Numbered from the stretch's first letter, positions 1-7,365 are shown. The stretch: DNA of 64,000 nucleotides from CAIWHR01 sp963724975 (GCA_963724975.1 CAVRXB010000003.1:620001-684000); one strand, 5' to 3'. The notes: a model not told the origin generated them from the sequence alone. Made by a program: numbers and translations.

Positions 1-378
1 ATGGCGCTGATGCTGCTGGCGGGCTTGCAAACCATTCCGAAATCGCTCTATGAGGCCGCAGAGGTCGATGGGGCGTCGACGTGGCAGCAATTCGTTGAAA
101 TCACGCTGCCGATGCTGCGGCCGGCGATCTTTGTCGCGCTCATCTTTCGCACGATCACCGCGGTGCAGACGTTCGACATCCCGTTCGCGATGACGGGCGG
201 CGGGCCGGGTGATGCGACCGAGACGCTCGCGATGTACATCCACAAGACGACGCTCGATTTCCTCGACTTCGGCTATGGCTCGGCGCTCGCCACGCTGATG
301 TTTGTCATCAGCATGGTGGCGACGTCCGGCTATTTGCGCTGCACGCGGCGAACTACGTCGCGCTCCGGCGACGATTAG
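1..378 (+). CDS. Sugar-type ABC importer permease (MalF/UgpA-like), 5' end outside window
   Basis: This is the C-terminal 125 residues of an inner-membrane permease of the binding-protein-dependent sugar ABC importer type. The EAA loop that docks on the ATPase is at residues 18-40 (EAAEVDGASTWQQF followed by ITLPMLRP). It is followed by hydrophobic segments typical of the last membrane helices. The stop is three bases before the start of a second permease, so the two form an operon. Family knowledge says the pair makes a heterodimeric channel fed by a periplasmic binding protein encoded outside the window; the substrate (sugar, glycerol phosphate or polyol) cannot be read here. The gene starts before base 1. 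Confidence 0.9.
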   Translation: MALMLLAGLQTIPKSLYEAAEVDGASTWQQFVEITLPMLRPAIFVALIFRTITAVQTFDIPFAMTGGGPGDATETLAMYIHKTTLDFLDFGYGSALATLMFVISMVATSGYLRCTRRTTSRSGDD

Positions 379-381
379 ATA

Positions 382-1221
382 ATGACCCCCACGTTCACTG
401 CGTTCAACCGCCGCGCCGTCGTCTGGTTCGCCGCGATCATCGTCGTGGTCAACGGCTTCTTTCCGGCGGTCTGGATCCTGCTGACCTCGTTCAAGACGGA
501 AACCGAGCTGCTGACGGTGCCGATCACGTATTTGCCCGCGGCGCCCACACTCGACAACTACGTCACGGCATTCACCGCGCAGCCGATCCTGCGCTTCATG
601 TGGAACAGCTTTGTCGTCGCCGGATTGTCGACCGTCCTTTGTGTGTTCGTCGGGGCGCTCGCCGCGTACGCGCTCACGCGCCTGCGCATGCCGCACCGCA
701 ACCTCATCATGTCGATTCTGCTCGCCGTTGCGATGTTTCCGCTGATCTCGCTGATGGTGCCGCTGTTCAAGCTGATGCGTGAAGCGGGCCTGCTCAACAC
801 CTATCCGGCGCTGATCCTGCCCTACGCAGTGCTTTCGCTGCCGGTTTGCACACTGGTGATGGCAAGCTTTTTTCAGGACATTCCGCCCGACCTCGAGGCG
901 GCGGCGATGGTCGACGGCTGTTCGCGTGTTGGCGCGTTGTTCAAGGTGGTGATTCCGCTGTCGGCCCCTGGTGTGTTCACGGCGGCGATCCTGGCCTTCG
1001 TCAACGCATGGGACGAGTTCCTGCTCGCGCTTACGATGATGAATCGTGTCAGCATGCGCACGCTGTCGGTGGGGATCACGCTCTATCAGGGCGAGTTCGC
1101 CTTTCCCTGGCCGCTCATTTCGGCGGCACTCGTCATTGCGATCGTGCCGATTTGCATCCTGATTGCCGTGTTCCAGGAACGCGTGGTCGGCGGATTGACG
1201 AGCGGGGGAGTAAAGGGCTAG
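382..1221 (+). CDS. Sugar-type ABC importer permease (MalG/UgpE-like)
   Basis: A 279-residue inner-membrane permease, full length for the MalG/UgpE family. Residues 13-35 form the first membrane helix, followed by a periplasmic stretch with the conserved FKTETELL region. The EAA loop sits near residues 172-194 (LEAAAMVDGCSRVGALFKVV). It begins three bases after the stop of the other permease and is translated in the same operon. It should form the second half of the importer channel. No ATPase or binding protein gene follows; the operon ends here and an unrelated minus-strand pair lies downstream. Substrate is unknown. Confidence 0.92.
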   Translation: MTPTFTAFNRRAVVWFAAIIVVVNGFFPAVWILLTSFKTETELLTVPITYLPAAPTLDNYVTAFTAQPILRFMWNSFVVAGLSTVLCVFVGALAAYALTRLRMPHRNLIMSILLAVAMFPLISLMVPLFKLMREAGLLNTYPALILPYAVLSLPVCTLVMASFFQDIPPDLEAAAMVDGCSRVGALFKVVIPLSAPGVFTAAILAFVNAWDEFLLALTMMNRVSMRTLSVGITLYQGEFAFPWPLISAALVIAIVPICILIAVFQERVVGGLTSGGVKG

Positions 1222-1295
1222 CCGTTCAGCCGTACGTTCCCCGTGCCGTTGCTTGATGGCAGTCGGGTTGCGGGGTGGCTCGGTTCGTTGTGAGC

Positions 1296-1309
1296 GGCCG
1301 ATATCGGCC
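1296..1309. repeat. Perfect 14-bp palindrome in a larger inverted repeat after the permease operon
   Basis: GGCCGATATCGGCC lies in the 160-bp gap after the permease gene and is flanked by TTGTG and CACAA, which extend the dyad with a small mismatch. There is no T-run on either side, so it is a poor intrinsic terminator. It could be a cruciform-forming end-of-operon element or a protein site. Confidence 0.5.
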
Positions 1310-1380
1310 ACAACCGGTCGTAGCGAATTGCGCTCCATAGCAGCCGTTGATCGGTGCTGCCGCTGTCTACCGTGCGCCCA

Positions 1381-1812
1381 CTACGGTGTGAAATGCAGCG
1401 GGTCCCTGAGGTTCTGCAATTCCCGGTAATAGTAGAGCGGCGTTGGTCGCTTTCCTTTGACCCGCAACCGCTTTAGAAATTCGATTTCCTCCTGAGTCGC
1501 ATTGCCGCTGAGTGAAGTATCCTCAAGAAATTCTTTGAGCGCTGGGTGGCTCCCGACCGGTTGGTCGGGTTCCATTTCAACAAACGCGAAGCGCCTCGAA
1601 TGCCCCGGCGCCAATCCTCGGTTAAGCACAACGTGCATAGCGAAGTCCGACAGGTTGATATCCCAGGACTCGATCAGCGGATCCAGGAAGGAAACGCAGT
1701 TCTCCAATGACACGTGGAATACGTCGGTGTCGAGAAACTCGAGGATCACTACCCGCATCTGCTTATAGCTTCGGCCGCTGACGCTGAGCCACCGAGCGGA
1801 GCCACTTTTCAC
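1381..1812 (-). CDS. Unknown 143-residue protein coupled to an XRE regulator
   Basis: I do not recognise a family. The protein is mixed alpha/beta by appearance, has no signal peptide or membrane segment, and ends in a basic stretch (RLRVKGKRPTPLYYYREL). The start is a GTG at 1812 preceded by a good GGAGG about nine bases upstream, so its first 50 bases overlap the end of the XRE gene. A later ATG at 1758 just after the XRE stop is the alternative but lacks a visible ribosome site. The overlap implies translational coupling and a shared function, as in toxin-antitoxin or regulator-effector pairs, but there is no recognisable toxin fold. Confidence 0.7.
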   Translation of the reverse strand: MKSGSARWLSVSGRSYKQMRVVILEFLDTDVFHVSLENCVSFLDPLIESWDINLSDFAMHVVLNRGLAPGHSRRFAFVEMEPDQPVGSHPALKEFLEDTSLSGNATQEEIEFLKRLRVKGKRPTPLYYYRELQNLRDPLHFTP

Positions 1813-2236
1813 TTTTCAATTCCTCCCTGGCGACGCGCTTGATCACGTCCAGAAGCTTCTGTGTGACGAGGCGTTCGAGTTCGCCAAAGGCCTGCTTCTC
1901 AAAAATCGCTCGTATCTCTTGCCGTTTTTCGGGCACGCACTTCTCGAGTACCAACTCTCGAACCTCATGAAACAAAGGCGCCGGCGGGTCCTCGAATTTT
2001 CCCTTCAACTCTTCCCTTCGCTGTAACTCTGCCAGCTTCGCCAGCCTGCCGCTCGACAGCTTGAGAAACTTGCCCATCTTCTCGTAGATGTCTGTTCGAT
2101 CGGGCGCGGGGGGCAATTTCTTCCGAGTCAGCAGCTGCGAGATATAGGACTCGGTGACTTCGGCGGCTGCCGCCAAGTCCTTCTGCTCGAAGCCCAATTG
2201 CTCGAGCCGTTGCTTGATGACTAAGCAGACATCCAC
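1763..2236 (-). CDS. XRE-family helix-turn-helix regulator with long C-terminal domain
   Basis: About 157 residues. The N-terminal 60 residues are a Cro/CI-type HTH (RLEQLGFEQKDLAAAAEVT then ESYISQLLTRKKLP), the recognition helix being in the ESYISQLL part. The remaining 90 residues are charged and probably helical (EVRELVLEKCVPEKRQEIR) and resemble no domain I know. I chose a GTG start at 2236 because GAGAGG lies six bases upstream; an in-frame start at 2260 is possible. It is divergent from the ABM-fold gene, and the shared spacer contains a palindrome and an inverted repeat likely to be its operators. The downstream gene overlaps it by 50 bases. Confidence 0.8.
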   Translation of the reverse strand: MDVCLVIKQRLEQLGFEQKDLAAAAEVTESYISQLLTRKKLPPAPDRTDIYEKMGKFLKLSSGRLAKLAELQRREELKGKFEDPPAPLFHEVRELVLEKCVPEKRQEIRAIFEKQAFGELERLVTQKLLDVIKRVAREELKSEKWLRSVAQRQRPKL

Positions 2237-2291
2237 TAGGCACCTCTCATAATTAACCACCGCAGATTAAGCATGGTGGATATTCCAAGAT

Positions 2292-2314
2292 ATTGCTTGA
2301 CAGGTCAAGGCAAT
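2292..2314. promoter_or_regulatory. Palindromic operator candidate between divergent XRE and ABM genes
   Basis: The dyad TTGAC-AG-GTCAA is extended outward by ATTGC on the left and GCAAT on the right, with one extra base in the right arm. It lies between the divergent starts at 2236 and 2417, in an AT-rich stretch. A second dyad, ATTAACCAC at 2252-2260 and its reverse complement at 2334-2342, flanks it. The adjacent XRE regulator is the obvious candidate ligand, which is inference. Confidence 0.55.
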
Positions 2315-2416
2315 TCACCTATTGTGGTTAATGACTGATGGAGTCTTGCAGCATTATTAACTAGAGATGGTTTATCTGCAATGCCCCTCTTGGCCATGAC
2401 AACCAAGGAGATCCCT

Positions 2417-2737
2417 ATGTATGCACGTCGCGTATCCATGAAGCTGAAGCCCAACAGCACGGCCGAGTTTACCCAGCGGCTGGAAAAGGAAGTCATCCCC
2501 ATGCTTCGCAAGCAAAGCGGCTTCCGGGATGAAATCACGTTCGTTGCCCCGGGCGGAACCGATGCTTTCGGCCTGAGTCTGTGGGACAACAAGCAGAACG
2601 CCGAGACCTATGACCGCGCGCATTACGCAGAAGTCACCAAGATCCTGGCGAAGGTGGTTGACGGAACTCCGCGGGTTGAAACCTACGAGGTTGCCAACTC
2701 CACGTTCCACAAGATCGCCGCCGCGGCGACTGCCTAA
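2417..2737 (+). CDS. Small ABM-fold (dimeric alpha/beta barrel) protein
   Basis: A 106-residue cytoplasmic protein with the pattern of the antibiotic-biosynthesis-monooxygenase-like ferredoxin fold: an N-terminal strand (YARRVSMKLKP), helix (EFTQRLEKEVIPMLRKQ), strand (GFRDEITFVA), a strand with SLWDN and a second helix (YAEVTKILAKVVDG). The ATG at 2417 follows AAGGAG at six bases. Members of this fold range from monooxygenases to stress proteins with no known activity, so no reaction is claimed. It is divergent from the XRE gene and is followed by an intrinsic terminator and an Hsp20 gene, which hints at a stress-related set. Confidence 0.75.
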   Translation: MYARRVSMKLKPNSTAEFTQRLEKEVIPMLRKQSGFRDEITFVAPGGTDAFGLSLWDNKQNAETYDRAHYAEVTKILAKVVDGTPRVETYEVANSTFHKIAAAATA

Positions 2738-2826
2738 AGCCGGTGGGCGTTTTGGCTTGCCTGGAGGGCAAGAAATAACTCTAAGCGCAACAAACGTGGC
2801 GATGCCACTTGCATTTTCCGTGGCAG

Positions 2827-2855
2827 TGGCCCGACCCTCAACCGGGCCAATTTTT
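2827..2855 (+). terminator. Intrinsic terminator between ABM-fold gene and hsp20
   Basis: TGGCCCG at 2827-2833 pairs with CGGGCCA at 2843-2849 around a nine-base loop and is followed by AATTTTT. It is correctly placed to end the ABM-fold transcript, so the Hsp20 gene may have its own promoter or depend on read-through. Confidence 0.6.
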
Positions 2856-2927
2856 CAGAAGAACCCCAAGACGCAGACAGTGGTCCGGGGTCTGGTCTGT
2901 AGCATGACTATTCAACAGGAACACATT

Positions 2928-3353
2928 ATGCAAAATATTATCTCTTACGATCCACGGACCGATACCGCTTACGACGAATTGTTCCGCGGATTCTTCAAGC
3001 CCGTGCGTGTGGAAGGCGCGCCGTCCCCGGTAACGATCAAGATGGACGTGTGCGAAACCGAGGACGGTTACGTGGTTCATTCCGAAATGCCCGGGGTGAA
3101 GAAGGAAGATATCGACGTCGCGATTGAGGGCAACCTGGTCACGATCACGGCCGAAGTGAAGCAGGAATGGGAAAAGACAGAAGGCAACCGCATGCTCCGC
3201 AACGAGCGGTATTTCGGCAACATCTATCGCAGCTTCACGCTACCGGTGGAGCTGGACGAGTCGGCGTGTGAGGCCAAGTACGACAATGGTGTCCTCGAAC
3301 TCAAGCTGGTCAAGAAGGCCGCGGCGCCGGGGAAGAGATTGGCCATCCGGTAA
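2928..3353 (+). CDS. Hsp20/alpha-crystallin small heat shock protein
   Basis: A 141-residue holdase chaperone. The alpha-crystallin domain spans roughly residues 40-130, with the consensus stretches VHSEMPGVKKEDIDVAIEGN and YFGNIYRSFTLP and the beta-8/9 signature YDNGVLELKLVKK. The C-terminal anchor motif is weak (RLAIR rather than a clear IXI). The ATG at 2928 follows AGGA at seven bases; an upstream ATG at 2904 would add eight residues. It binds unfolding cytoplasmic proteins under heat or oxidative stress. It is in the same direction as the ABM-fold gene but separated from it by a terminator. Confidence 0.95.
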   Translation: MQNIISYDPRTDTAYDELFRGFFKPVRVEGAPSPVTIKMDVCETEDGYVVHSEMPGVKKEDIDVAIEGNLVTITAEVKQEWEKTEGNRMLRNERYFGNIYRSFTLPVELDESACEAKYDNGVLELKLVKKAAAPGKRLAIR

Positions 3354-3389
3354 CCAACAGCACACTTAAGGAATCACGTTCTCCCGACC

Positions 3390-3437
3390 GTCGCAAATTG
3401 CCGTACAGCCGCGTTCGCGCGGCCGGCAGTTGCGACG
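3390..3437. repeat. Long hairpin with UUCG-type loop after hsp20
   Basis: TCGCAAATTGCCG on the left pairs almost perfectly with CGGCAGTTGCGA on the right, and inside it GCCGCG-TTCG-CGCGGC forms a second stem capped by a stable tetraloop. No T-run follows. It could end or stabilise the hsp20 transcript. It lacks the GTTRRRY/RYYYAAC heptamers of an attC site. Confidence 0.55.
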
Positions 3438-3542
3438 TCGGGGTAGCGGGGTCGTCAGAATTGTGGGAGCTCATACATCTTGGCTGCTCCGCGTTGTGAG
3501 CTTCGTCATCAAGAGCCTCGGTCACACGATCGATCGCAGCTC

Positions 3543-4001
3543 ATGAAGAACGCCTTTGCAAAATGCAGGGAAGCAGGCAGTTTCATCGCTGGGGTCCTGA
3601 TCGGAGTCTCAATCGTGGTTCCGGTGATTGTGATGACGATTTCGGACCACAACGGTTGGCAGACGTTGGAGGTCTTCGGCGCGCTCGTCATCCTGGCTCT
3701 CGGACTCGCGTTACAGGTCGTCGTCACTGCGAGGCCACGACGCCCGCACGCGACAGAGCCGGAGGCTCGGAGCCTTGGGTGCCGGGTTCATGGAGTTGGG
3801 CCACGAACGCTGAAGCAATGCCTCTTAGCGGTAGAGCCTCGCGCGCATTGCGTGACCGGTTTGTCACCGCGCTTGATGGGGACGACTATGCGGCACTTCG
3901 GGCGCTGGCCGTCGATCTCCGAAGCTGCACCGACATCCTGCCGCGTGCTGCCTGTGCATCGCTTGGCCTACCACGCGGCAGTACGTACGCGTTGGCGGTA
4001 A
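3543..4001 (+). CDS. Small two-helix membrane protein, reading frame probably shifted at the 3' end
   Basis: Residues 12-31 (GSFIAGVLIGVSIVVPVIVM) and 44-63 (FGALVILALGLALQVVV) are two membrane helices after a short basic start. After residue 70 the frame becomes an Arg/Pro-rich sequence without protein-like character. In another frame the same DNA reads LGAGFMELGHER and stops at 3813, five bases before the next candidate gene, so a one-base shift near 3740 is likely and the natural protein would be about 90 residues. No function is evident and the ribosome site is weak. Confidence 0.4.
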   Translation: MKNAFAKCREAGSFIAGVLIGVSIVVPVIVMTISDHNGWQTLEVFGALVILALGLALQVVVTARPRRPHATEPEARSLGCRVHGVGPRTLKQCLLAVEPRAHCVTGLSPRLMGTTMRHFGRWPSISEAAPTSCRVLPVHRLAYHAAVRTRWR

Positions 4002-4021
4002 TGACACTCATCGCCTCATGA
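3818..4021 (+). CDS. Short unknown protein
   Basis: A 67-residue reading frame with natural-looking composition: a helix (RALRDRFVTALDGDD), a second helix (YAALRALAVDLRSC) and a conserved-looking tail (LGLPRGSTYALAVMTLIAS). I do not recognise the family. It could be a complete small protein or the C-terminal part of a larger gene whose front was lost, since the upstream part of this frame is not protein-like. The start ATG has only a weak ribosome site. Confidence 0.4.
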   Translation: MPLSGRASRALRDRFVTALDGDDYAALRALAVDLRSCTDILPRAACASLGLPRGSTYALAVMTLIAS

Positions 4022-4177
4022 AATGCCGCATCAGACTCGATCTCTTCTCTGAGGCTGGTGCGCCCTAGCACGTCCGCGTTTCTCGCGATGTGCACACTAA
4101 GTGACGTACCGGCGCGGAACATGCGCACGCGCGCTGCCGGCCTTGGCAAACGTGGGACGCTATCTGCTTTCGGCGTT

Positions 4178-4651
4178 CTAAAGGCCGGGCGGCCCGGGAA
4201 TGGGTATCGGGTAGTAATCGAGGATGCAACGCATGTCGCTGTACTGCGAAAACGCAATGAAATTGCCGGTCGCCTCGCTGCGCCACCGCAAGGACGAGGG
4301 CGGCCCGAGATCGGAGACCTGCGGCGCGCCGTAGATACTGAACAAGAGGGAACGCACATTCGGACAGTCTGCGGCGTACTGTGTGCCAAGACTGACCCGG
4401 GCCAACTTCGGCTCGCCCACGGCGAACCAGAAATGAACGACAAACAGGATGTTATTCGTCACGTAGGGGGCAGTGAGCAATCCCTGCTCGCCGTTTCGTG
4501 CAACGGCGGGATTCTCCGCACGCACGGCAACGCCCTTCGACGCGGCAATAACGTGCCCCGGGGACATGCCCCATGTCGCGTATTGCCAGTCCGCATGAGC
4601 GGATATTGGTACGATCACCATGCAAAGGCAAAGACTCATGCGTGAGAGCAT
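4178..4651 (-). CDS. Secreted protein of unknown function
   Basis: About 157 residues. The N-terminus is a cleavable signal peptide (MLSRMSLCLCMVIVPISAHA, cleavage after AHA predicted), followed by DWQYATWGMSP, a motif seen at the start of many small periplasmic proteins. Two cysteines (in AADCPNV and MRCILD) could form a disulfide. The ATG at 4651 has GGAG at seven bases, which favours it over the longer upstream start at 4678. The protein ends in a Pro/Ile-rich tail. It stands alone beside the IS1111-type element, oriented away from it. Confidence 0.65.
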   Translation of the reverse strand: MLSRMSLCLCMVIVPISAHADWQYATWGMSPGHVIAASKGVAVRAENPAVARNGEQGLLTAPYVTNNILFVVHFWFAVGEPKLARVSLGTQYAADCPNVRSLLFSIYGAPQVSDLGPPSSLRWRSEATGNFIAFSQYSDMRCILDYYPIPIPGPPGL

Positions 4652-4739
4652 CGCGGTCTCCAAGACGACGATCGTCAATTTTCGACGAAGTTGAACTTTA
4701 GATCAACGCTAGAGCGGCGGTCGCAACCGCGACGCGATA

Positions 4740-4778
4740 GATTGGCTACGCCGGAAGCTGTTAGGCCCCATAATTCGA
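4740..4778 (+). repeat. 39-bp direct repeat, copy 1 (contains GTTAGGC)
   Basis: This 39-bp segment recurs without change at 15108-15146. Each copy lies upstream of an IS1111-type element but outside it (30 and 85 bp from the element's left end), and weaker similarity continues for about 25 bp. It includes GCTGTTAGGCCCC, with the attC heptamer GTTAGGC, but no matching RYYYAAC partner could be found upstream, so it is not a complete attC site. Confidence 0.7.
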
Positions 4779-4902
4779 TGAACCCCTAAACGTTTTCACA
4801 ACTGGGTCCCCTATTAATGACATGGACTCCCCCTCGCCTCCGGCGGGAGACTGAGCAGGTGTTGGCGGCATTGAGCTGCTGACGTTCAGAGGAGGCCCGG
4901 TC

Positions 4903-5913
4903 ATGAAGGTTGTTCGCATTGGTCTTGATATTGCGAAGTCAGTGTTTCAAGTGCACGGGGTTGATGTACATGGCAAGGCAGTTTTGCGAAAGACGCTGTC
5001 GCGCAGTGAGGTGCTGAGATACTTTGTCCAATGCCCTCCGTGCATGGTCGGCATCGAGGCCTGCGCTGGAGCCCATTACTGGGGGCGCGAGCTGGTGCGA
5101 CTGGGACACGATGCGCGATTGATGGCGGCGCAGTTTGTGACGCCCTACCGCAAGAGCGGCAAGAACGACGCCAACGACGCGGAGGCGATCTGCGAGGCGG
5201 TTGGGCGACCCAATATGCGCTATGTACCGATCAAGAGCGAGGAGGCCCAGGCCGTACTCACTGTCCATCGAGCGCGCACGCTGCTGGTCTCCGAGCGGAC
5301 GGCATTGTCCAACCAGGTGCGTGGGTTGCTGGGCGAGTTTGGGCTGGTGTTTGGCCAAGGGATGAGTACGTTGAAGAAGATACTGATCCGCATCGGTGGC
5401 GGCGACTTTAGTTTGCCGAGCGTGGCGCGGGAAACGATAGCTGACCTGCACGATCGGCTGCGCAGCCTCGACATCAGCATTGCGTTGTACGACCGGCGCA
5501 TCGCTCAGTTGGCGCACCAAAGCGAGCCCGCGCAACGACTCATGCAGATCGCCGGAGTAGGCCCGGTTACCGCAACGGCAATGGTGGCGAGCGTAGGTAA
5601 TGCTCGTGCCTTCGCCAATGCCCGTCAGTTCGCCGCCTGGCTGGGGTTGACCCCTCGGCAATATTCGAGCGGAGGGAAGACGAAACTGGGGGCGATCACC
5701 AAACGCGGCGATGTCCATCTGCGGACGTTGCTCATTCACGGCACGCGTTCGGTACTCTTGCGGGCGCGCGAAAGCGATGGCAAAAATCGCTGGGTACTGA
5801 ATCTCAAAGCCCGTAGGGGCGCCAATGTCGCCGCCGTTGCGTTGGCTGCCAAGCATGCTCGTATCATGTGGGCGATGCTGGCGCGCGGCACTGAGTACCG
5901 CTTGGCGGCTTGA
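4903..5913 (+). CDS. IS110-family (IS1111 group) transposase, copy A
   Basis: A 336-residue DEDD transposase. The N-terminal RuvC-like domain starts with the first catalytic Asp in RIGLDIAKSVFQVHG and continues through NDANDAEAICEA. A coiled linker follows. The C-terminal Transposase_20 domain contains AGVGPVTATAMVASVG and AAWLGLTPRQYSSGGKTKLG, where a serine of the SSGG stretch is the likely nucleophile. The ATG follows AGAGGAGG. The enzyme excises and inserts the element as a circle and is guided by a noncoding RNA in this family. Both copies are intact and potentially active. Confidence 0.95.
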   Translation: MKVVRIGLDIAKSVFQVHGVDVHGKAVLRKTLSRSEVLRYFVQCPPCMVGIEACAGAHYWGRELVRLGHDARLMAAQFVTPYRKSGKNDANDAEAICEAVGRPNMRYVPIKSEEAQAVLTVHRARTLLVSERTALSNQVRGLLGEFGLVFGQGMSTLKKILIRIGGGDFSLPSVARETIADLHDRLRSLDISIALYDRRIAQLAHQSEPAQRLMQIAGVGPVTATAMVASVGNARAFANARQFAAWLGLTPRQYSSGGKTKLGAITKRGDVHLRTLLIHGTRSVLLRARESDGKNRWVLNLKARRGANVAAVALAAKHARIMWAMLARGTEYRLAA

Positions 5914-6173
5914 GCGGAATCGATTGCTAATGGAGGGTTCCCGCCGACGATTGCGAGCGAAGACGAGGTGATGGGAAGAACGGGTCAGACCGACGTGGGA
6001 AAAGCCTGGTAACTAGAAAGGCCGCTGCAAGGCCGCCCTATTTGTGAGGTCCCACGGACGTATGTCATCAGGGCCGCAGCCGACGGGCTGCAAAGTAGGC
6101 CGGATAGATTGTTGCAGTCAGTCCTTTCGACCCTAACCAAATCCGTCTTGCAAATGAGGGGGAGTCCATAGAT
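5914..6173 (+). ncRNA. Right noncoding end, candidate bridge RNA, copy A
   Basis: IS110-family elements encode a structured bridge RNA that base-pairs with donor and target. In IS1111-group members the long noncoding region is downstream of the transposase, and here it is 260 bp with internal complementary stretches (for example around GGCCGCTGCAAGGCCGCC). The identical region follows copy B at 16337-16596. The exact RNA ends and the target- and donor-binding loops cannot be fixed by eye. Confidence 0.45.
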
Positions 6174-6176
6174 CTA

Positions 6177-6183
6177 GTTAGGC
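6177..6183 (+). other. attC-type core heptamer GTTAGGC at the IS right junction, copy A
   Basis: GTTAGGC fits the integron R' consensus GTTRRRY and begins three bases after the element's right end. It also sits directly before the SnoaL-like cassette gene, as the end of the preceding cassette's attC should. The rest of that attC is not recognisable left of the element. Confidence 0.55.
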
Positions 6184-6207
6184 ATTTCCCCAGATAGAGG
6201 ACTCGTC

Positions 6208-6666
6208 GTGGCCAAGTTGAATGCAGCCATCGCTCTTAGCGTCTTAGTCGCGGGCTGTGCCACCATGCAAGATAGTGGCCGAGAGGGGGATGCGCTCATT
6301 CAACGAGACCGCGAATGGGCCGCCCTAGCGACGCAAGGACGTGATGTGGAGCGCATCCTTGCCTTCTGGACTGAGGATGCCACGATCTTTCCTCCGAGCG
6401 CGCCCGCAGTTCACGGCAAGGCGGCAATTCGAGATTACGTACAGAAGAGTCTTGCCATCCCAGGATTCCAAATTCAATGGCGCCCTGCGAGTGCCGCGAT
6501 TAGCGCAGACGGAACGCTGGGTTACACAACGGGTGAGAATGCCGTGACAGTTCCAGGTCCCGAGGGAAAGCTCATCACGATCACGGGTCGCTACACCACC
6601 GTTTGGCGACGTGATCAAGGCAGTGATTGGAAGTGCGTCATTGATATTTGGAACTCCGGGCCATGA
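6208..6666 (+). CDS. SnoaL/DUF4440-like lipoprotein in an integron cassette
   Basis: A 152-residue protein starting with GTG. Residues 1-17 form a lipoprotein signal peptide with lipobox LVAGC, so the mature protein is anchored by Cys17. The rest has the NTF2/SnoaL cone pattern: a helix (LIQRDREWAALATQG), FWTEDATIFPPSAPAVHG, AIRDYVQKSL and a final strand DWKCVIDIWNSGP. Such domains bind small hydrophobic ligands or act as isomerases, and the role cannot be read further. It is immediately followed by an attC site and preceded by an attC core, so it is a cassette gene. Confidence 0.75.
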   Translation: MAKLNAAIALSVLVAGCATMQDSGREGDALIQRDREWAALATQGRDVERILAFWTEDATIFPPSAPAVHGKAAIRDYVQKSLAIPGFQIQWRPASAAISADGTLGYTTGENAVTVPGPEGKLITITGRYTTVWRRDQGSDWKCVIDIWNSGP

Positions 6667-6680
6667 GCGTGCTCGGAAAT

Positions 6681-6765
6681 GCCTAACCCATCGCTCAACG
6701 CGGACGTCCCGCGTGCGGGGCTTCGCGCCCGGCAGCGGGCCGCCGGTTAGCTTGTTTCGTTAGGC
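6681..6765 (+). other. Integron attC site 1
   Basis: It starts with the R'' heptamer GCCTAAC (6681-6687) and ends with R' GTTAGGC (6759-6765), which pair. The interior is self-complementary around GTCCCGCGTGCGGGGC. The last 26 bases are identical to those of the second site at 7430-7455. Length, ends and position just after a coding sequence match attC sites of cassette arrays. Confidence 0.85.
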
Positions 6766-6904
6766 GGCACTGAGATGGCGTCCGGCCGGTTAACTTGGTC
6801 CTGTTGCGATTCAAGTCGCGTGCCGGCGCGTTCGACCGGATGAAGCATCCGCCCGTCTGGGTTCCGTCGCCGTACCGTTTGCTTTAATACTAGCGAGTGC
6901 ACAA

Positions 6905-7330
6905 ATGCCCTATCAGATTATGTATTCTTCGCAAGCCACGAATCCAATGACGGTCACCGACCTCGAGAAAATTCTCACGGATGCGCGAGCCGGAAATCAG
7001 GCGCGAAACGTCACCGGCGCACTAGTCTATGTCGACGGCGTGTTTTTTCAAATCCTCGAAGGGGACGAAGCAGTCTTGCGTAGTCTGATGGCGAACATTG
7101 CAAGCGATTCAAGACATCGATCCGTCAAAGTTTTCTACGAGGCCCAAGTCGATGCCCGGGCTTTCGAGTCTTGGAGCATGGCGTACCTGGCCCCGACGGC
7201 CCAAGACATGGCGGCTTGGGCAGGCCTTCCGGCCACCGCTACGGTTGAGGAGGTTTTGGCCGACGTCAATCGCGATCCTGACCGAGTCCCTCGGATTCTC
7301 ATTAACGCCCTCAATGCGTTGGCGCGGTGA
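6905..7330 (+). CDS. BLUF-domain blue-light sensor protein in an integron cassette
   Basis: A 141-residue single-domain BLUF flavoprotein. The residues that bind and photoactivate FAD in PixD (Tyr8, Asn32, Gln50, Trp91) are all present here one position earlier: Tyr7, Asn31, Gln49 in FFQILEGD and Trp90 in ESWSMAY. The loop RNVTGALVYVDG is also conserved. There is no fused output domain, so like PixD it should signal through a partner. It follows attC site 1 with a 139-bp leader and ends 35 bp before attC site 2, so it is carried as a mobile cassette. Confidence 0.9.
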   Translation: MPYQIMYSSQATNPMTVTDLEKILTDARAGNQARNVTGALVYVDGVFFQILEGDEAVLRSLMANIASDSRHRSVKVFYEAQVDARAFESWSMAYLAPTAQDMAAWAGLPATATVEEVLADVNRDPDRVPRILINALNALAR

Positions 7331-7365
7331 CGGGTCGTGCGTGCCAAACGCGCGATTAAGATGAC

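Larger units (their letters stand above)
4809..6173 (+). mobile_element. IS1111-type insertion sequence (IS110 family), copy A
   Basis: The 1365-bp segment matches 15232-16596; by eye the only difference is A/G at 5772 and 16195, a silent change. Subterminal inverted repeats ATGGACTCCCCCTC (4822-4835) and its complement (6156-6169) leave a 13-bp left tip and a 4-bp right tip, as is known for the IS1111 subgroup, which makes no target duplication. The left noncoding end is 94 bp and the right noncoding end 260 bp. The right end lies three bases before GTTAGGC, the attC core heptamer. Confidence 0.9.

Noticed and set aside
4740..4778. The 39-bp repeat as a complete attC site
   Set aside because: It has GTTAGGC but no RYYYAAC partner at a suitable distance upstream in either copy.
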